From: Spinacia oleracea
Taxonomy: Eukaryota; Streptophyta; Magnoliopsida; Caryophyllales; Amaranthaceae
DNA: 64,000 bases
Direction: 5' to 3'
Assembly (NCBI RefSeq): GCF_020520425.1
Contig: NC_079491.1
Coordinates: forward strand, 47,482,027 to 47,546,026
Shown here: positions 22,301-37,300 of the stretch, piece by piece
Numbering within the stretch: position 1 is the first letter of the stretch
Layout: the number at the start of each line of letters is the position of its first letter
Translations under genes and position numbers: made by a program
Notes under the pieces: generated by a model
Databases searched by the model: none
What the model saw: the letters and a program-made list of their open reading frames with translations, nothing else
What the model was told of the DNA's origin: nothing

Positions 22301-25300
22301 GTTACCAGATTTATCCTAGAAGTATCTCTGGTACTTTTCCTTTATCATTAAGATTTTTCCTTGTTGAAGGAAATGTATCTTTTATAAGTCATATTTGTTG
22401 ACAGTTAGCTTATATGTAGCTGAAGCCGTCTGGTTACACAAGTTACTGGGTTGCTAAATGGTACTGTGTGTAAAATATCTGAAGTGTTGCGCTTGTAATC
22501 CCAAGACTTTGAAGGGGTTGGAATTAAGATTGAGCGCACTTTTGTTTCTCATGACTTGTCTAGATATATTCTACATAAAGTGTGATTTTTTCATGTCTTG
22601 ATCCAGTCTAAGAATTCAATCATGCATATCTACTGAGTTTTATTCTCAAAATTACAACACTTTGAGAGAGAGAATCACTAATATCAATATGGAAGCCCCT
22701 CCATCCTGTTTTCTATATATCTATATGCAGCATATCAACCCCAAAGTAGAATCTATCTTCTACGTTTAAGGCATATATATCTATCTACTGTAAGAGGAGA
22801 AGACTCTTGTTCCTCTTTCGGTGTTTATTTGCTCAATGTCTTATGAATAAGATAACCATTTGTTCTGTTGTTGATTTTTTTTCTTTTCATATCGTTAAGG
22901 TGTTATCTTATTCGTAATGATGTTTCTGTGTAACAAGGTTTTGAGTTATGATGGACTGCACCCTCCTGATGCTTTGGCGGTCACAGCTGCTGGAATAGCA
23001 GTGTATGTTTAATAAGAACTATGATATGATTAGTGTTCATAGTGTCGGATGGATGTTATGTGAAGTGTGTAAACTGTCTCTGATAACTGGATATGCAGGG
23101 CGCTGTCCGAATTACCGCATACAAAGCCAGTTGCTGGAGTCCGTGTTGGTCTTGTTGGGGGAAAGTATATTGTAAACCCTACAACTAATGAGATGGAAAA
23201 TTCTGAGTTGGATTTAGTAGTAGCAGGCACAGATAGCGCTATCCTGATGATAGAGGTTTGTATTGCATCCCATCCTTCACTTTTCAGAATTTGAATTACT
23301 GCTATCATCTTAAGACCCTTGAAATTGGTTGAATCTGTTACAGGGCTATTGCAATTTTCTCCCAGAAGAAAAGCTGCTGGAAGCTGTAGAAGTTGGACAG
23401 GTGGTTTATCTCCTTATCAGCCTTCTTCTGGTGTCAATATTACTTATTTAGTGCAGTATATCATTTTTCATTACTGGACATTGTTTTTTAATTTTTTTCC
23501 CCACGGGCTCTGCTTCGTTACAATGATAAAATTCCATATGCTCCCACAGGATGAGTAAACACAACTTCTCTTGTCTTTGTTACTTTGAACAGTAAAATTT
23601 AGCTGTTCTTTTTCAATTGCACACAGTCACGGAAGAAAAAGACGGTATTCCTCCAATAGTCATGCATTCTTCTGTTCCCTGTCAATGCCCAGGGTTTGAC
23701 AACATTCCTGTTCTTCGACCAACCTCCAAGGTTCAACTCTTTTGACCGTGATTGTGTGATTCTATGCAAGTTGGAAGTGGTTAAAAAATCAATTTTGAGT
23801 ATCGGTTTAGGTTTCCGTGTCACAATCTTGAACAATTTTTTAATGTGGGGGGGGGGGGTGGAGGGCGTTGGACAAGAAGTACCTGGACTTCGTATGTTTT
23901 TGATATTTCATGCTGAGGAGGGGATGCGCTATTCCATGGTATCTATTGTATTGCATGGGGATGCGCTATTCCATGGTATCTATTGTATTGCATGCCTTGT
24001 GGATACTATAATAGTTCCCAAAAGCATGTAGAAATGTTTTTATACATTAAGCTGGTGAGAAAAGTTAAACAATGAATTTTAGCCAGACCAGTTTTGTAAG
24101 GACAAATGGTGACTCGAGTCTTGCCCATTTTAGGCATATAACCCAGCCTCAGTGTTCCTTTTGAATATATTCAGCATTTTGCTCTTTGTTTAGCAGAAAG
24201 AATTTTCATTATCTGGGATAGTCACTACTTCTGAACGTATTGCTGCTGGACTTTTATTATGAATAGATTGGCTTCTTCCCTCTAGTTATACCTTTTATTT
24301 TGTGTGTTGTGCGTGTGCTGTGTAATGACTTCTGTTATTTTCAATTTTGTACTTTACATGCATGTTTTCTTAGTCCTCATCTTTGTTTGTGTAATATCAG
24401 GATGCAGTGCGGGCAATTTGCAAAGAAGTGGAGGCTTTGGTTGAAAAGTGCGGGAAACCTAAAATGATTGATGCGATAAAATTGCCTCCTCCAGAGCTGT
24501 ACAAGCATGTTGAGGTATACGAGTTGAAGCAAACATGTTTTCTATCAATAAAATTATTTGTTATGTATTTTTTGGTGCTATTTTAAAATTGAAGTGTTGC
24601 ATTGAAGAAAGTCACCAATGTGCCTTTTGGACCTCATGGAGGAAGGTATTTGACAAATTTATGCAGTGTAACCCCAATACAGTTTTTCTGATATGTGAGA
24701 GGTTCAACTGTTTAAGCTAGGTTTGATTTTCTTGTGTGTGCTACTGTGCTATAGCAGATTGAGTAGTGAGGTAGTCCTATGTGAATGCTATGTTCCATGA
24801 TTAACATTATATGCAGATAGTAAAAAAAGTTAAAAAAATTATTGTAATCATTCATTTATCTCTACCTTAATGCTGTACGCTATGGACGAATCATTAAGTT
24901 GATGATGCTAGACCTTAGGCTTGAATCGGCTCAAGGTTCAAAGAGCCCAAACCAAAGTTTTGGTACCATTAAGTTGCTGACGCTGAAAAAGTTTGTCAGT
25001 TTTGCTTTTATTATTTTGCAGATGTAAATAACTTTGTTTGTGTCGAGAATTTGAATCAGCATAAGGCATAACTGGTCTTTCCTCTTTTTTGTCTTCTTTT
25101 TCCCATTTGAAGGAAATTGCTGGAGATGAATTGGTACATGCACTGCAAATAAAGAAAAAGTTACCGAGAAGGAAGGCTCTTGTGTCATTGGAAGAGAAAG
25201 TTGTAGATATTCTTACTCAGAGGGGCTATGTTGGAAAGAGTGTGGCTACTGTAATTCCCGAGACTCTGCCAGATTTGTATGTGGATGAGGAGGAAGATGA

Positions 25301-28300
25301 GGAAGTGGTAGTTGATGGCGAAGTTGATGAAGGTGATGTTCACATAAAGCCATCTCCAAAAAATTGCACTCCCTTGGTAAAGCCTTCACTTTCATCATCC
25401 AATTAACCAATAGGCAAAGCCCCCTGTTTCAACTCTGCCATAACATTATTTATTACGGGAATGCTATTGATTATGGCATTGTGTTTTGTGTGCTTCTAGT
25501 TTTCTACATAATATATTTTGGAATTTTGGGACTTACATCTCCTAGTAACATGAAAGTTATGCATATATATAACCTGGGCTAGAATTAGTTGTCATGCATT
25601 CTTTTGATAGTAACTGGATGTCATGCGTTAAATACCATTGATTTTGTGGTTTATTTCTACTTACAAAACAAATTTATGCTGGAGACCCAATATTCTGATG
25701 GAGTAGCTTACTTGTTATGTATATTTAACAAAATATTTTTAGATCACTATGTACTGCTTTTGTTTTAAAAAAGAGAAACCCAGTGAATCTTGTTTTAACC
25801 CACCCAACTATTATACTTTCAATTGTTGTCCAACTGTCAAACAGCTCCACCCCAAAGAGATGTTCGTTTTCATCGTTTTTCTCTTCCTTTTTTTGTTCCT
25901 TGATCTCATTGTTATTGGGAATTCTAGTAAGGTATACAAGTTCATTCAAAGAGGGTTTAAGAGAACAACTAAAAAGTAATATTTGGCCGTAGGAGTGTTA
26001 ACGAGCTAAAGAGTTTTGATGCCGTAGCTAATTTCAAATATGTTTTTTGAAATTTGTATCTTGAAACTTATCTTTGTAACACTTCTATTGTTATCTACTC
26101 CTCGTGATAGAATTATGAGGTCCTAAATATCACAAATTTTTTTCCTAATACTTCCTCCGTTCCGGAAACATCGCACCATTTGTTTTTACACTATTCACAC
26201 TATGACTTTGGCCATTTTTTGTGATTTGTACGCAATGTTATTTTATTCATGTGGGGTCATGTTAGATTCGTATCGATATATATTTTCTAAATATTGATTT
26301 TTTATAATTTTTACCTAGACACGATTTGAGATATTAAGAGTCAAAGTAATGGTTAGAGGAGTAAAAGTCAACCATGGTGCGACAGTTCCGGAACGGAGGA
26401 AGTATGTGATTTGAGTAATACCAATACATGTAATGGCTTTGATGATGGACTGTAATGGCTGATGGAGTAACAAACAGCCTATAGAAGATTGTGATGAGCT
26501 TCGGTAGTTAGACTTTCTGTCTCGCTTTGCTTTGCTTGAACTGTCTTAAAGGAAGTCGCAGGGACTTTTACAGAATGTCTAGTTGAACATCGTTAACACA
26601 GTTGTTTTAGATGGCAGAACGGCCTTTGTTGAATTCTAAGATTTCAGTTTTCAAAAAATTGTTGTAAATGAAAAGATACATGTTGTATGATCTGGGACTC
26701 TTTTTTAAGAAGAGATTAAAAATCTAATTTCTGATAAAGTTGTTTATAACCCCTTTGCAATCTTTCCCCACGTGATAGAGACACTGGATGGTAACATCTT
26801 GTGTAGAAGTTGTTCTGATTGGAATCAGACATCTAGTCTTTTAAGATGCAATTTCAGAATGTGGATAGATATTGTTTTCCTTCTTTAATTTTACATCCAA
26901 TAATTATGTTAAAGGGACACAAAGGGATTGTTTATCACAAGAATTATATTAAGATGTACATCCAATGTGGGCATTGTTGCTAATTATTTTATTATTTATC
27001 ATGCCAAATTTCATATACTTCGTATTTGCCGTTGGTTTTCTAATTTGTATTATAGTGGAGATCTATTATTTATTTCCAAATCGTCAGAACTTCAACATGG
27101 GTTACATTTGTCAGGATGGAGATCCAAATTTGGATCCATATTTATAAAGGGCTAAATAGGAAGGCATTGAGGTTGTACAATACTACAAATACCTTCAATA
27201 GTTAAATATAATAGAGATGTGCTAATAATATTGTAAAAACAAATGTATGAAAAACATCTCAAATTGCTAAAAGTTCAAACTTCAAGGAGGTATCAAAAGA
27301 GGAAGCATTTCTCCGTGACCTGTATTATATTTTCATAATCCTTATGCATCTCACTGTCTTACGTAGCTATGTCTAGTTTCTTTATGCCTTTTTACTTGGT
27401 GCATGCCACTCTAATTTTATGTCATATAAAGTTTGGAGCATAATGGGATACATATTTTTTGGCAGTTGTTCTCTGAGGTAGATGTGAAGCTGGTTTTCAA
27501 AGAGACTACCTCAAAGTACCTGCGAAAACGTATAGTTGAGGTATACCTTAAAGGTTGTTCACAATATGTTGTTAAAGTTTGTTGCTAACTCTGCTTGGTT
27601 TAATAATAAATTTGGCGGGATTGCTGAGGTTTTGGCCTATTTGTTGCTGCATAACAGATTGAAGTTCTCTTAAAGCAAATCGCAGTTCTTGTTCTTGCAT
27701 GACTTTTTGTCTATTTTCCTTTGCAAAGCGCTCTTCATTTAGCATTTTTTTACATCTTTGTGCTCCTTTATATTGACCTTGTTTTCTTGTTCCCTATTAC
27801 CCTCTCCTTCACTTTCTGAATTTTGCGTGTTTACTTTCTTGAACATAACAATTTACTTTTCTTGCTTCATGTTGCACGAACGATTCCTTATGACTGATCA
27901 TGGTAGTCATGTTTTATGTAATAAATAGAAGTAATATTGTATCTAGGAATGTAGAAATAAAAGGTCAGAGGAAGGAGGGGTATGATTCCCTTTCATTTCC
28001 TATTTTCTTTCTTGATTTCTTTCCTTACTCTTGAACCAAACAACCCCATAAACTTGCGTCTACAGGTTTCTCATCTCTCTGCTACATCACTACATTACTT
28101 AGACATAATTAATAATTTTACATGGCTAGTTTTCAAGATGGCATGTTGTTGCACAGATTGTTCGACTTGGAATGGGATATTCCGTTATAGCTTTTATGTT
28201 TCATGCTTAATTTTTCACATTGGAGCAACGGACTGTGTAAAGCCTATCTGTTCGAGAATGATGTCAATTGTTTAGTTCTATCTTCCTTTCTCAGGGAGGA

Positions 28301-31300
28301 CGAAGAAGTGATGGGAGAACTTCTGAAGGGGTACGTCCTATCAATTCTAGATGCGGATTGCTTCCTAGAGCACATGGAAGTGCTCTATTCACACGAGGAG
28401 AGACACAGGTTTGCTTGATTTTTCTAAAGCATCATTATTTTTATTGGCTGTTACATTTCACGAGTTGGCCTGCAGTGTATGTGCACTCTAAGCACATTAT
28501 TAAACCCAATATCATGTTTCTTAAATTGTTCGAAAAGCTTCTTCCAAGTATACTTAATATATGATAAATCATTAACATGTTTGTATACATTTTTCATTTC
28601 TTTGTTCTTAAGACCAAGTTACCAACCTCTTTATTTTTGACATCAGTTTCCAGTAGAAACCTCCATCCAGGAGATATATCAGCAACAAAAAACTCAGGAT
28701 GGATTTTGACCCTTGGCATTGTTCAAGGATGTAAAATGTAGACAGATTTAGCTCTAAACCTTAACTAGTTAAGGATACACAGACGCTTTTTTCTTCCTGT
28801 TGAAAAGCACTTTTAAGCAGGGGAAACTATTTAGTACTTCAAACTCAGATTGCTATTGTTAGCAGCAAAAAAAGTTTTTTCCTTGGCATTTAATTGCTTA
28901 GTTAATTGAGGATAAAGTGGATCTTTACTTCATTTGGCTGTGACTATGTGAATACAATCCACTTCAAACTTCTAATACTGATTACTGAGAACTCATTTAT
29001 TAAAAGAAAAAGTGTATTCCAAACTCTGTCTTGTTTTGGCCATCTCCAGAAGTCGCTCGGTTCACTTTGTATATCTTCCAAAACATTTAGAAAGCATGAA
29101 AGTGATTTGGTAATTTTTCAACTGGAAATCCATATTAATTGAGAACGTTTCTGGATATTGATTTCTGGATAATTTTCTTTTTTTAGCCTTAATATGCGTT
29201 TTCAAAGTCTGTAAGTTGATAAATTTTGACATCCCGTTCTCTGAATACTATAATTGGTCATCCTTTTATTTTATTACACTAAGCCATCAAAGTTAAAGTG
29301 TAAGGGAAGTGTCTATGCATGCTATGGTTTGGCAGTATAGAATCCAGCTTCTATTCCTTCATATCTATGATTTATATACCTGATTTCACTCGCTTCAAAG
29401 TCTGTATGTTGATAAAGTTTGACATCCCGTTCTCGCTTCAGAGTCTGTGGCCATTGGATGCTACCATCGCAATGAACGTTTTTGGCACATCTAATTACAA
29501 CACCCAATGTCCTACTTTCATAGATCGAAATTGCGGTATCCGTTGCGGTAGCGGAATCGGTTGCGGTGTCTCTGTAAAGGATATGATGCGTTAGTCGCAG
29601 AACTTGTCGCAGTTGACAGTTGTTGCGGTAGGAATTTGAAAAGAAGCCCCATGTCAGCTCCACTCACCACCTATCCTAGTCCTCCTCCCCTAAACCGTAC
29701 ACGTGACATAATTAAATGAATTCCTTTGTCCACCTTCTCTCTCATCTCTTGTTCTTGATATGAAAATGGAGTTCTCTACTCTATTTCAGTGGAGTTTTTC
29801 CATTTCTTTCCTTTTTCCCTTTCCTTTGTCGAAAACATGGGGAAGTCGGCTGAAAACTGAGTAGATATGAGGCTAATAACGTTTAATGCAGACGAAATTG
29901 GTTTGGATCGGTTGAACCAGCCGAGATGACGCCATTTTTAAAAACACCTTTACAAACCGGGAATATATCATATTGCCAGCCTCCAAACCTAGTTAACTTG
30001 GGCGAGCTTTACACCATGCCTATTGTATACCTTACTAAAAAACGCCCACTAGGGGCTATGAAGAGAAAGTACAACAATATGATGATCAATATGAGACCGA
30101 CTACAAAGAGGTTCACATATAAAGGAGAATGGTTCCTTGCCCTTCAGTATCGTGAGAAAATCATGATTGATGCCTTGGGGTCACGATCCGAATGTTTTGA
30201 TACCGGACCGTGCGGCGGACTCTTGCCTAAGGGGCGACAAAGGCGCAAGCATTGTGCCGAAAGTGTGTTTAGGATATGAAAATTTTCTTTTATCTATTGT
30301 AATTCTTGTAATTCGACGAGGTCGTCGGCAACTTAAACGGGGGAGGATGTTTGAAACCAACATTCCTTTACTTGTATTTTGCTTATCTATTGCTTTCTAG
30401 GACTTTTTAAAGAGTTTTCTAGGCTTTAGATAGAATTATTATGTTTCTGTAAATCCAAACGTTTACCGGAAGTTTAAACCTAAGTCAAAATAAACCTTTA
30501 TGGGGGGTATAGACCAATACCTCTCATCAAAAGTTGTCTTTGCTTAATTATTTGTGTTGTTAGCCTTTAGATATTGTGTTGTCTCTTGTTCTTAAGATTT
30601 TCAAGACTTAACAAAGTCTCCCAAAAGAGATACACTCTCGCCGTCGGTCCCGCTTGTGCTTGATGTGTGCAAGCGCCCCGATCGACCCTTGCTCTTGTCG
30701 GCAACAGGCAAGAGCGCCCTTTCTGAATCAAGCACCCGCTCGTGCCCCTCAAGCCTTAAGATACACTTTCCGCATAAGGCTTGCGCCCTTGCTGCCCCAT
30801 AGGCCAGAGCAGTGTTACCGGGTTCGTTCGTACGTGGTTATGTGTGGTTCACGAACCGGATCGCCGGAGGTGATGAACCCGGTCAGTCGGACACGGTGGG
30901 CTAAAACGAAGAGGAAGAAGCAATTCAGTTTAATATTTTTTTGCAATTTCAAACCCTAGATCTATTAATTGGGTTTGAGGATTACCTAATTTCTTGTTGA
31001 AACATTGGGATTTTTGTTAGAAATGTAATTCCGAACATGGTGGTTTAATTTTTGACGACCATCCCACAAATGTTACTCGCCGACGGCAATGAGAGAAGCC
31101 ATGGTGGTCTATGGCCTTGTTGCAGACTTCCAGGAAGGGGAAAGTGGAAAAGGTCAAAGAACTTACTTTTCCCTTGCATATTGTTGTACAACAAAAATTC
31201 CTTTTTTAGATGGAGGAAAGTACAACGGTAAAGATGAAAAGGCATCTTCTTTTTATTTATTTTTAATTTCTTTTTTTTCCTAATTTTTTTAGATGGAGGA

Positions 31301-34300
31301 AAGTACAACTGTACAGTAGTTTTGGGCTGAGGGTTAAAGCCCATAACATATTTGTTGTTTTTTTTTTTACTTTGGGCTTCTACTGGTTTTTATAAAATTG
31401 TTATTTACCAAGCTTCTACACATTTAAATGGATTATGCTCATTTAAATAAAATTATATTAAAAAAACTCAATGTTCCGGGAACTTTAGAGGCAGCGTTCC
31501 CGTACCACGTTCCTATCGTCCCGCGTTCCATGTAACATTGGGCAAAAGCGTGCCGCACGAACCGGTGTCAAAACACTTGGACCGTGACACACAGATACTT
31601 CCATTACACTTTAACTTTGATGGCTTACTGTAATAAAATATTTACTTTTTATTATTTTTTCGTTTACAATTATCTCGAGGTTAAAGGAATTGATAATTTT
31701 TTTTTTTGTGACATAGGATTATCTACTAAACGAAACAATAGAATACAAAAGAAATAAACAAGGTCCGTAGATGTAACGTAAAACTTGATCCGTTCTCCAC
31801 CGCCGATTTGGCACGTAGGTGAGCTTGATGGACTTGTCACCGCTCCACCAACTCTATTTTTGTTTAGCGAAAAAATGTTGGCTACAAAATACTCCGTATA
31901 TGAGTTTCTAGCTTAATATAAATGTACCATTTGTGGTGTAGGAATTTTTATAATTGAAGAATTAAAAGTTCACTTTGCAACTAATCAATTAAACTATTCT
32001 AAAACATAATGATTAAGAGGCACTCAATCACAATTACAAAAAATATATTCTTTAATGTAATTCGAATAAGATATTTGTCTCAAACTATTGTACTGTCATA
32101 CTTTTAATTTTAATCTTTTGATTATTTTCATAATTTTTATAAAGATTAGTTCTCAAGTTACCTAAAACGATCGGTCAATAACTAGTTCTAGTTCCAAAAG
32201 CTCCAAGAATCCAAACGAAAGAAAGCCAAAACCTCATTCAAATTCCATCAATGAATTTACAGAAAGTCATGCTAAATTACATGTAGGGTGAGTAATCCTC
32301 CTCTATATCCAATCACAATTCCAACAACAAATGGAATTTCAAATTATTAATCTTTTGATAACTTAAAATTTAAGTATTATAATTAATACGAAGTATTAGT
32401 TTTTAACATACAATTATCAACTTTTTATTATCATTAATAATATTAACAATATTTGGTAAATATAAAATGAGGTTGAATAAATAGAGAATTGATATGGATG
32501 GGACCACCAAATAGTGAAAATGAGATTGGAGAACTCTTTTCGAGAAGTCACCAATGGTGGGGGTTTTTTGGAGGGTCTCTTGAGGGAGTGGAGAGCTAGT
32601 TGGAGAGCCATGAATAATGCACATCCTATGATATGCTCCCCCCGCTTCACAAAGATAGCTACACTTTTCCTTTTTAGTCGTTTCACAAAGATAATTACAC
32701 TTCACTTTTTCTATTTATTTATTTCTTTCTTTCGCCATTATTACCCCACTTACCTTATTTTGTTATTCTTAGAGCTTGTACTTTGGGGATCTTGAAGTGG
32801 CTCTCCTAGTAGCTCTCCAAGGAGAGAGAAAATTAAGAGCCAACTCTATCCCAACATTGGGGCTCTTGAGTAGCTCTCTGTGGAGAGCTACTTGGAGCAT
32901 GGGTCTTGGCTAAGACACCCCAATAAATTGGTTGGGCATCAATCTTTGCTATACGTGGACATTCATCTAGTATTCTCCTGTTGATGCCAATAGCCCGTTG
33001 CTTTGATGGAAAAGGTTAGACTAGCCTGAGGACAAACGGTCTCACGACTGCCTTTCGCCTCCAATCCCCGATGCAGTAATTTCCTCTCCATATATGGGGA
33101 CCGCCAGTAGTGAAAACGGAGTTTGAAGAGGTTTTTTGGAGAACTCGCCAATGTTGAGTTCTTGTTTTGGAGGAGCTCTTGAGAGTCTCTTGTAGACAGA
33201 TAATGATATATATAGAGAGAGAGGAGAGCTCATTGGAGAACCATGTACCATTGAGCGTCCTCTTACAACATTTCACTATTATACACTATTTTATTTTTCT
33301 TTTCCTACAACATTTCACTACTTACATTACTTTATTATTCTTTTCTTAGAACTTTCCACTACTTATTACTTTATTATACTTTTCTTACAACTTTCCACTA
33401 CTTAAATTACTTCATTATGCTATTCTTACTACATTCCGTCTTTCCAATCATTTTATTGGTTTTTGTGAAAGGTAAACTATTTACTACTATCTTTGTCAAA
33501 GGGAGGGAAATACGGCAGGGAAATGCACTACTGCTTCACCTAATTTGCCTTATCGGATATGTATGAGATACGGAAATGACATTCGTGCTATCTAAATTTT
33601 TTAGTACCTCTAATCATGCAAGACAAATTCATATCCTATTGTATAAACAAACAGGCCCATTAGGGGCTATCAAGAGAAAGTATAGCTATTGATGATCTAC
33701 AGGAGGCAAACACGAGGTACACGTACAAGGGGCTATCAAGAGAAAGTATAGCGATTGATGGTTCCTTACTCTTGAGTACCTTCAGAAAATCATGATCAAT
33801 CCCTTGTAGGGGTATAATGATTACCATAGCACCTCAACTAAAGATGAGTTCAAAGGAGAGGATGCCCATAGTAGCCCTACCCAACCCAACCCTTAGCTAG
33901 TAAATGGGGATGTCATTGGCATAAAATTCCGAACTTTAAGGGCGTTACAACTCACTGATAGGGTAACAAAAATAGATAATGAAGAAGGGTATCTTTGTTG
34001 AAGAACCAATTTGGTTTCACCCTAGGAGAGATGCACAATGGAAGCTATACATCATTTTAGATGTTTTATGGAGCTCTTTAGAAATAGATAAAATGATACA
34101 CTTGTGGATGTCAACGATTTAAAGAAGGCACTTGATGAAGTGCCTTGTGAAGTTCTGTCTAAGGTACTTAGAGAGTCTACCGGGAGCATGTGCCCTATAT
34201 TAAAGTTGTTCAAGAATGCATGGAGTAACGACATGAGAATACTATATACAAATTTATAATGACAACACCACTTTTCTGCTGCTGCTAGTGTCAGTTTTAT

Positions 34301-37300
34301 TTTTAGCATCTAATGCCCACTTGTGTTACAACTCACCTTTCTGTTGTCATGCATTCTACTATACTACAACTAGGGCCAGGGCCGGCTAAAGGGCGGTCCA
34401 ACACTCCAACCGGACCTACAACACCAGGCTACAAAATTTTGGGGCCCAAAAAGAAATTTTGTTGGTTAACCCCCAAGAACCAGTATTATATATTTAACCG
34501 TTGTTTTATTAAGCATTATGTAATCTTTGTCCCAGTTGGTAAGGACTCCTAAGTGTGCTAGCCGAGACTAGAGTTCGATTCTTGGCCTGTCCCTTTTTTA
34601 TTTGCTTTTTTCATGTCCATCAAACCTTTTCATCAATTTTCTCAAACCAACACACATAAAACGTTAAACCATATTATTAATTTGACTATATATTTTGTAT
34701 AAATAATTCAAATATTAATATAATAACTATTTGTTTTACATTAAATAATTGCCCGTAAAAATTTGTAGAGGCCCAATATCTGTATTTATCACAGGGCCTC
34801 CAAATTGCCGGAGACGGCCCTGACTAGGGCAAAAGACCTTCCCAAAGTTATAAATTGCATTTTCATGGTTTTTCTATGTATTTGTTTTTGGGAAAATTTC
34901 TAGGTTCGGCTGATAGGCTTAAGGTTGCGCTCATCTGATCTTCAGGACTTTGCACTATAACGGGATTCTTACTTCTTGTTGTTGACTTGTTTAGTATGTT
35001 GTACTTGTAGTTCATGGTGATAAATCTTTGACATCCTAAGAAACATTTTTCTTTTTTACGGCCTTATGGCTTGTTAAAATTAGTCTTTGTGACATGATTA
35101 TTAATTTTCTAATGACTGGCAAGTCAGTTTGAAGGATCTTCATTTCTGTTTTTGTTTCGATTGAGCACCATCGATCTTGCTGATACTATTAGGTCTTGCT
35201 GACTTTCTGCTTCAGCATGACTTTTTTACTTTGTGTTTTGGAAATTTTGTTTAAGCTCTCACTCCCTCATCAGAAGTTTTCTGTCACACTCATCTTCTGA
35301 AATCTGTAAAATGCATCTGCCAATCATCTCATCGTCTGAAACTTCAATCTGAATTTGAAACTAGCATATTCATACTGCTGCATCCATCGATTTCCTTTAC
35401 CTTTCATCTTGTTCTATGCACGTCTTCAGCGAAAGGAGTTACTTTAATCCTTATTATTGTCCTAAGTATTAGAATTTTGTGATTACACTTTAAGGAATAT
35501 GCTCTGTTCTACAGGCTTTGGCAGTTGTGACCCTTGGTGACAAACAAATGGCACAAAGAATAGATACCCTAGAGGGTGACGATGAGTCAAAGAGATTTTA
35601 CCTTCAGGTACATATAATATACTATACTTTGTATCAAAAAGCTTTCTCATGTATGTATATGTCGCTATGTGGCATCCCTCTGTTCATTATACATAAGCCT
35701 TGTAAGTCAAGTAGGCAAGCGTTGCTCTTCCATCTATAAAAACAATAATCAAATACAACTAAAGTTATGAAGTTTTGAATTTGCAACCTATCAATTGGTA
35801 GATAGCACCTTGACCACTGCTCTAACTCCATAATATTGATCCTCTCTTACAAAAATAAGAGAATAATGTGCAAAATAACAAATTTAGGAGAAAATAAACG
35901 GGAAAGTCAAAGATCAATTACAACGACAAGTCACAAAAATGAACTTTTATCAATTCCAGTATCTCTCATTTTCATCTACCACTGAAATTAAAAAAAATAT
36001 CACGACTAAAATTAGAAAATAGTTATTGATTTCTGTCGTTAATATTAATTCCAAGCGCTTAAACAGAATATTATACTGCATTACAATTTACAAAGAGTGA
36101 CTCATGGTATCGCCTAAGCCAAAATTTCATTTTCCTTATTATTTCCTATGTTGATCGGACTCGGCTACGCGTTCGACACTTGTACGTGTCCTAGTATCCC
36201 ACTCGGCTATTTTGTAACAATATTTGTTCCGAAATGAAGTGTTGAAGTGTCCTACCCATGTCGGATGAGGATCTGACACGGGTACTTTAGGTAACATGAA
36301 GAGTAAAAGTAACATAGGTTATTTCTAGCAATTGTACTAGAGGTTTTCAGATGCGTGTTCTATCTTTCCAGGGGAAGTAGTAGGGAACAAAACAGCTTAT
36401 TGATGCTTTACTCTGTAATTTATTAATTTACTGGTGGGACTTGGTCCTTTCCAAGACGCGTATCACGAGCCTAATTATCAGGCAGGTGAGGGATAGCCCT
36501 CTCTCAAACCTGCGCTATGATACTCCCTCCATTTTTTTAGTAAGTGTTACACTTTCCTAAAGAGGCCGTTCTTATTTAAGTGTTACACTTTCATAAATGG
36601 AAAATTACTACACTATTTAATTATCTCTCTCCTCTCATGGTCCCCACTCTCCATTATATTAAATTTTCTCTCTCCCATGGTTCCCACAAATACTCACACC
36701 ATCTTTCCTTGAAATAAATAATTCACCTACTATCAATTTCTTATAATAAAGAATTAACCACTTACCTCACTTGCATATTATTTTAACATATTCAACGCAA
36801 ACCTCCTAAAACCATGTACTAGTCACTTAAAAAAAAACCCAGAGGTAGTAGGTACTTAATAGCAACAACAATCACCTGTTTACCGAAATGCCCAATATTA
36901 ACACTGCCAAAGCAGGGGTCTAGATGCATGCGACTTCAACCGTAACAAATCAAATACTTCGTAATATGGTAGGGCTTGGGAATTTTGTCTCCTGAGACCT
37001 ACATTTTTTTACACTTTGCTCCACATGATATGATCATTTTTAAGGAAGGTGCATTGTGGGCCCTGTTGCTGTTGAAAAACCTCATACATGCTATGGATCT
37101 ATAATTTCTCCTTAAATCCTTACCCCTCCACATTTTCAAGAACCCAGCAAGGCAATAGCTGCCTAAAGGCAAACAGGCTACTCCTTGATCTCTGCAATGT
37201 ACTACAGGTTAGGCATATAGGCCAAAACCTAGGGCAGAGCGAAGGTTTGTTATTTTCTGTCATACAAGAATTTGGAGCAAGTATGACGTATTTGCATGTG

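Larger units (their letters stand above)
29268..31639. mobile_element. 2.4-kb element with 50-bp terminal inverted repeats in PNP1 intron 12
   Basis: Bases 29268-29317 and the complement of 31590-31639 match at about 46 of 50 positions (shared core AAGCCATCAAAGTTAAAGTG). The ends may extend slightly, and I could not find a clear target duplication. The inside holds a 117-codon open frame (29926-30279), a GC-rich stretch at about 30630-30900 unlike its surroundings, and more AT-rich sequence, but no transposase. A non-autonomous MULE or another TIR element that has picked up foreign DNA fits best. Confidence 0.65.

Noticed and set aside
29926..30279. 117-codon intronic frame as a nested host gene
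   Set aside because: A broken relative lies in the same intron, so it is more likely repeat-derived.
35765..35830. tRNA-like sequence on the minus strand
   Set aside because: Weak box A and box B words only; no acceptor stem, no clear tail.
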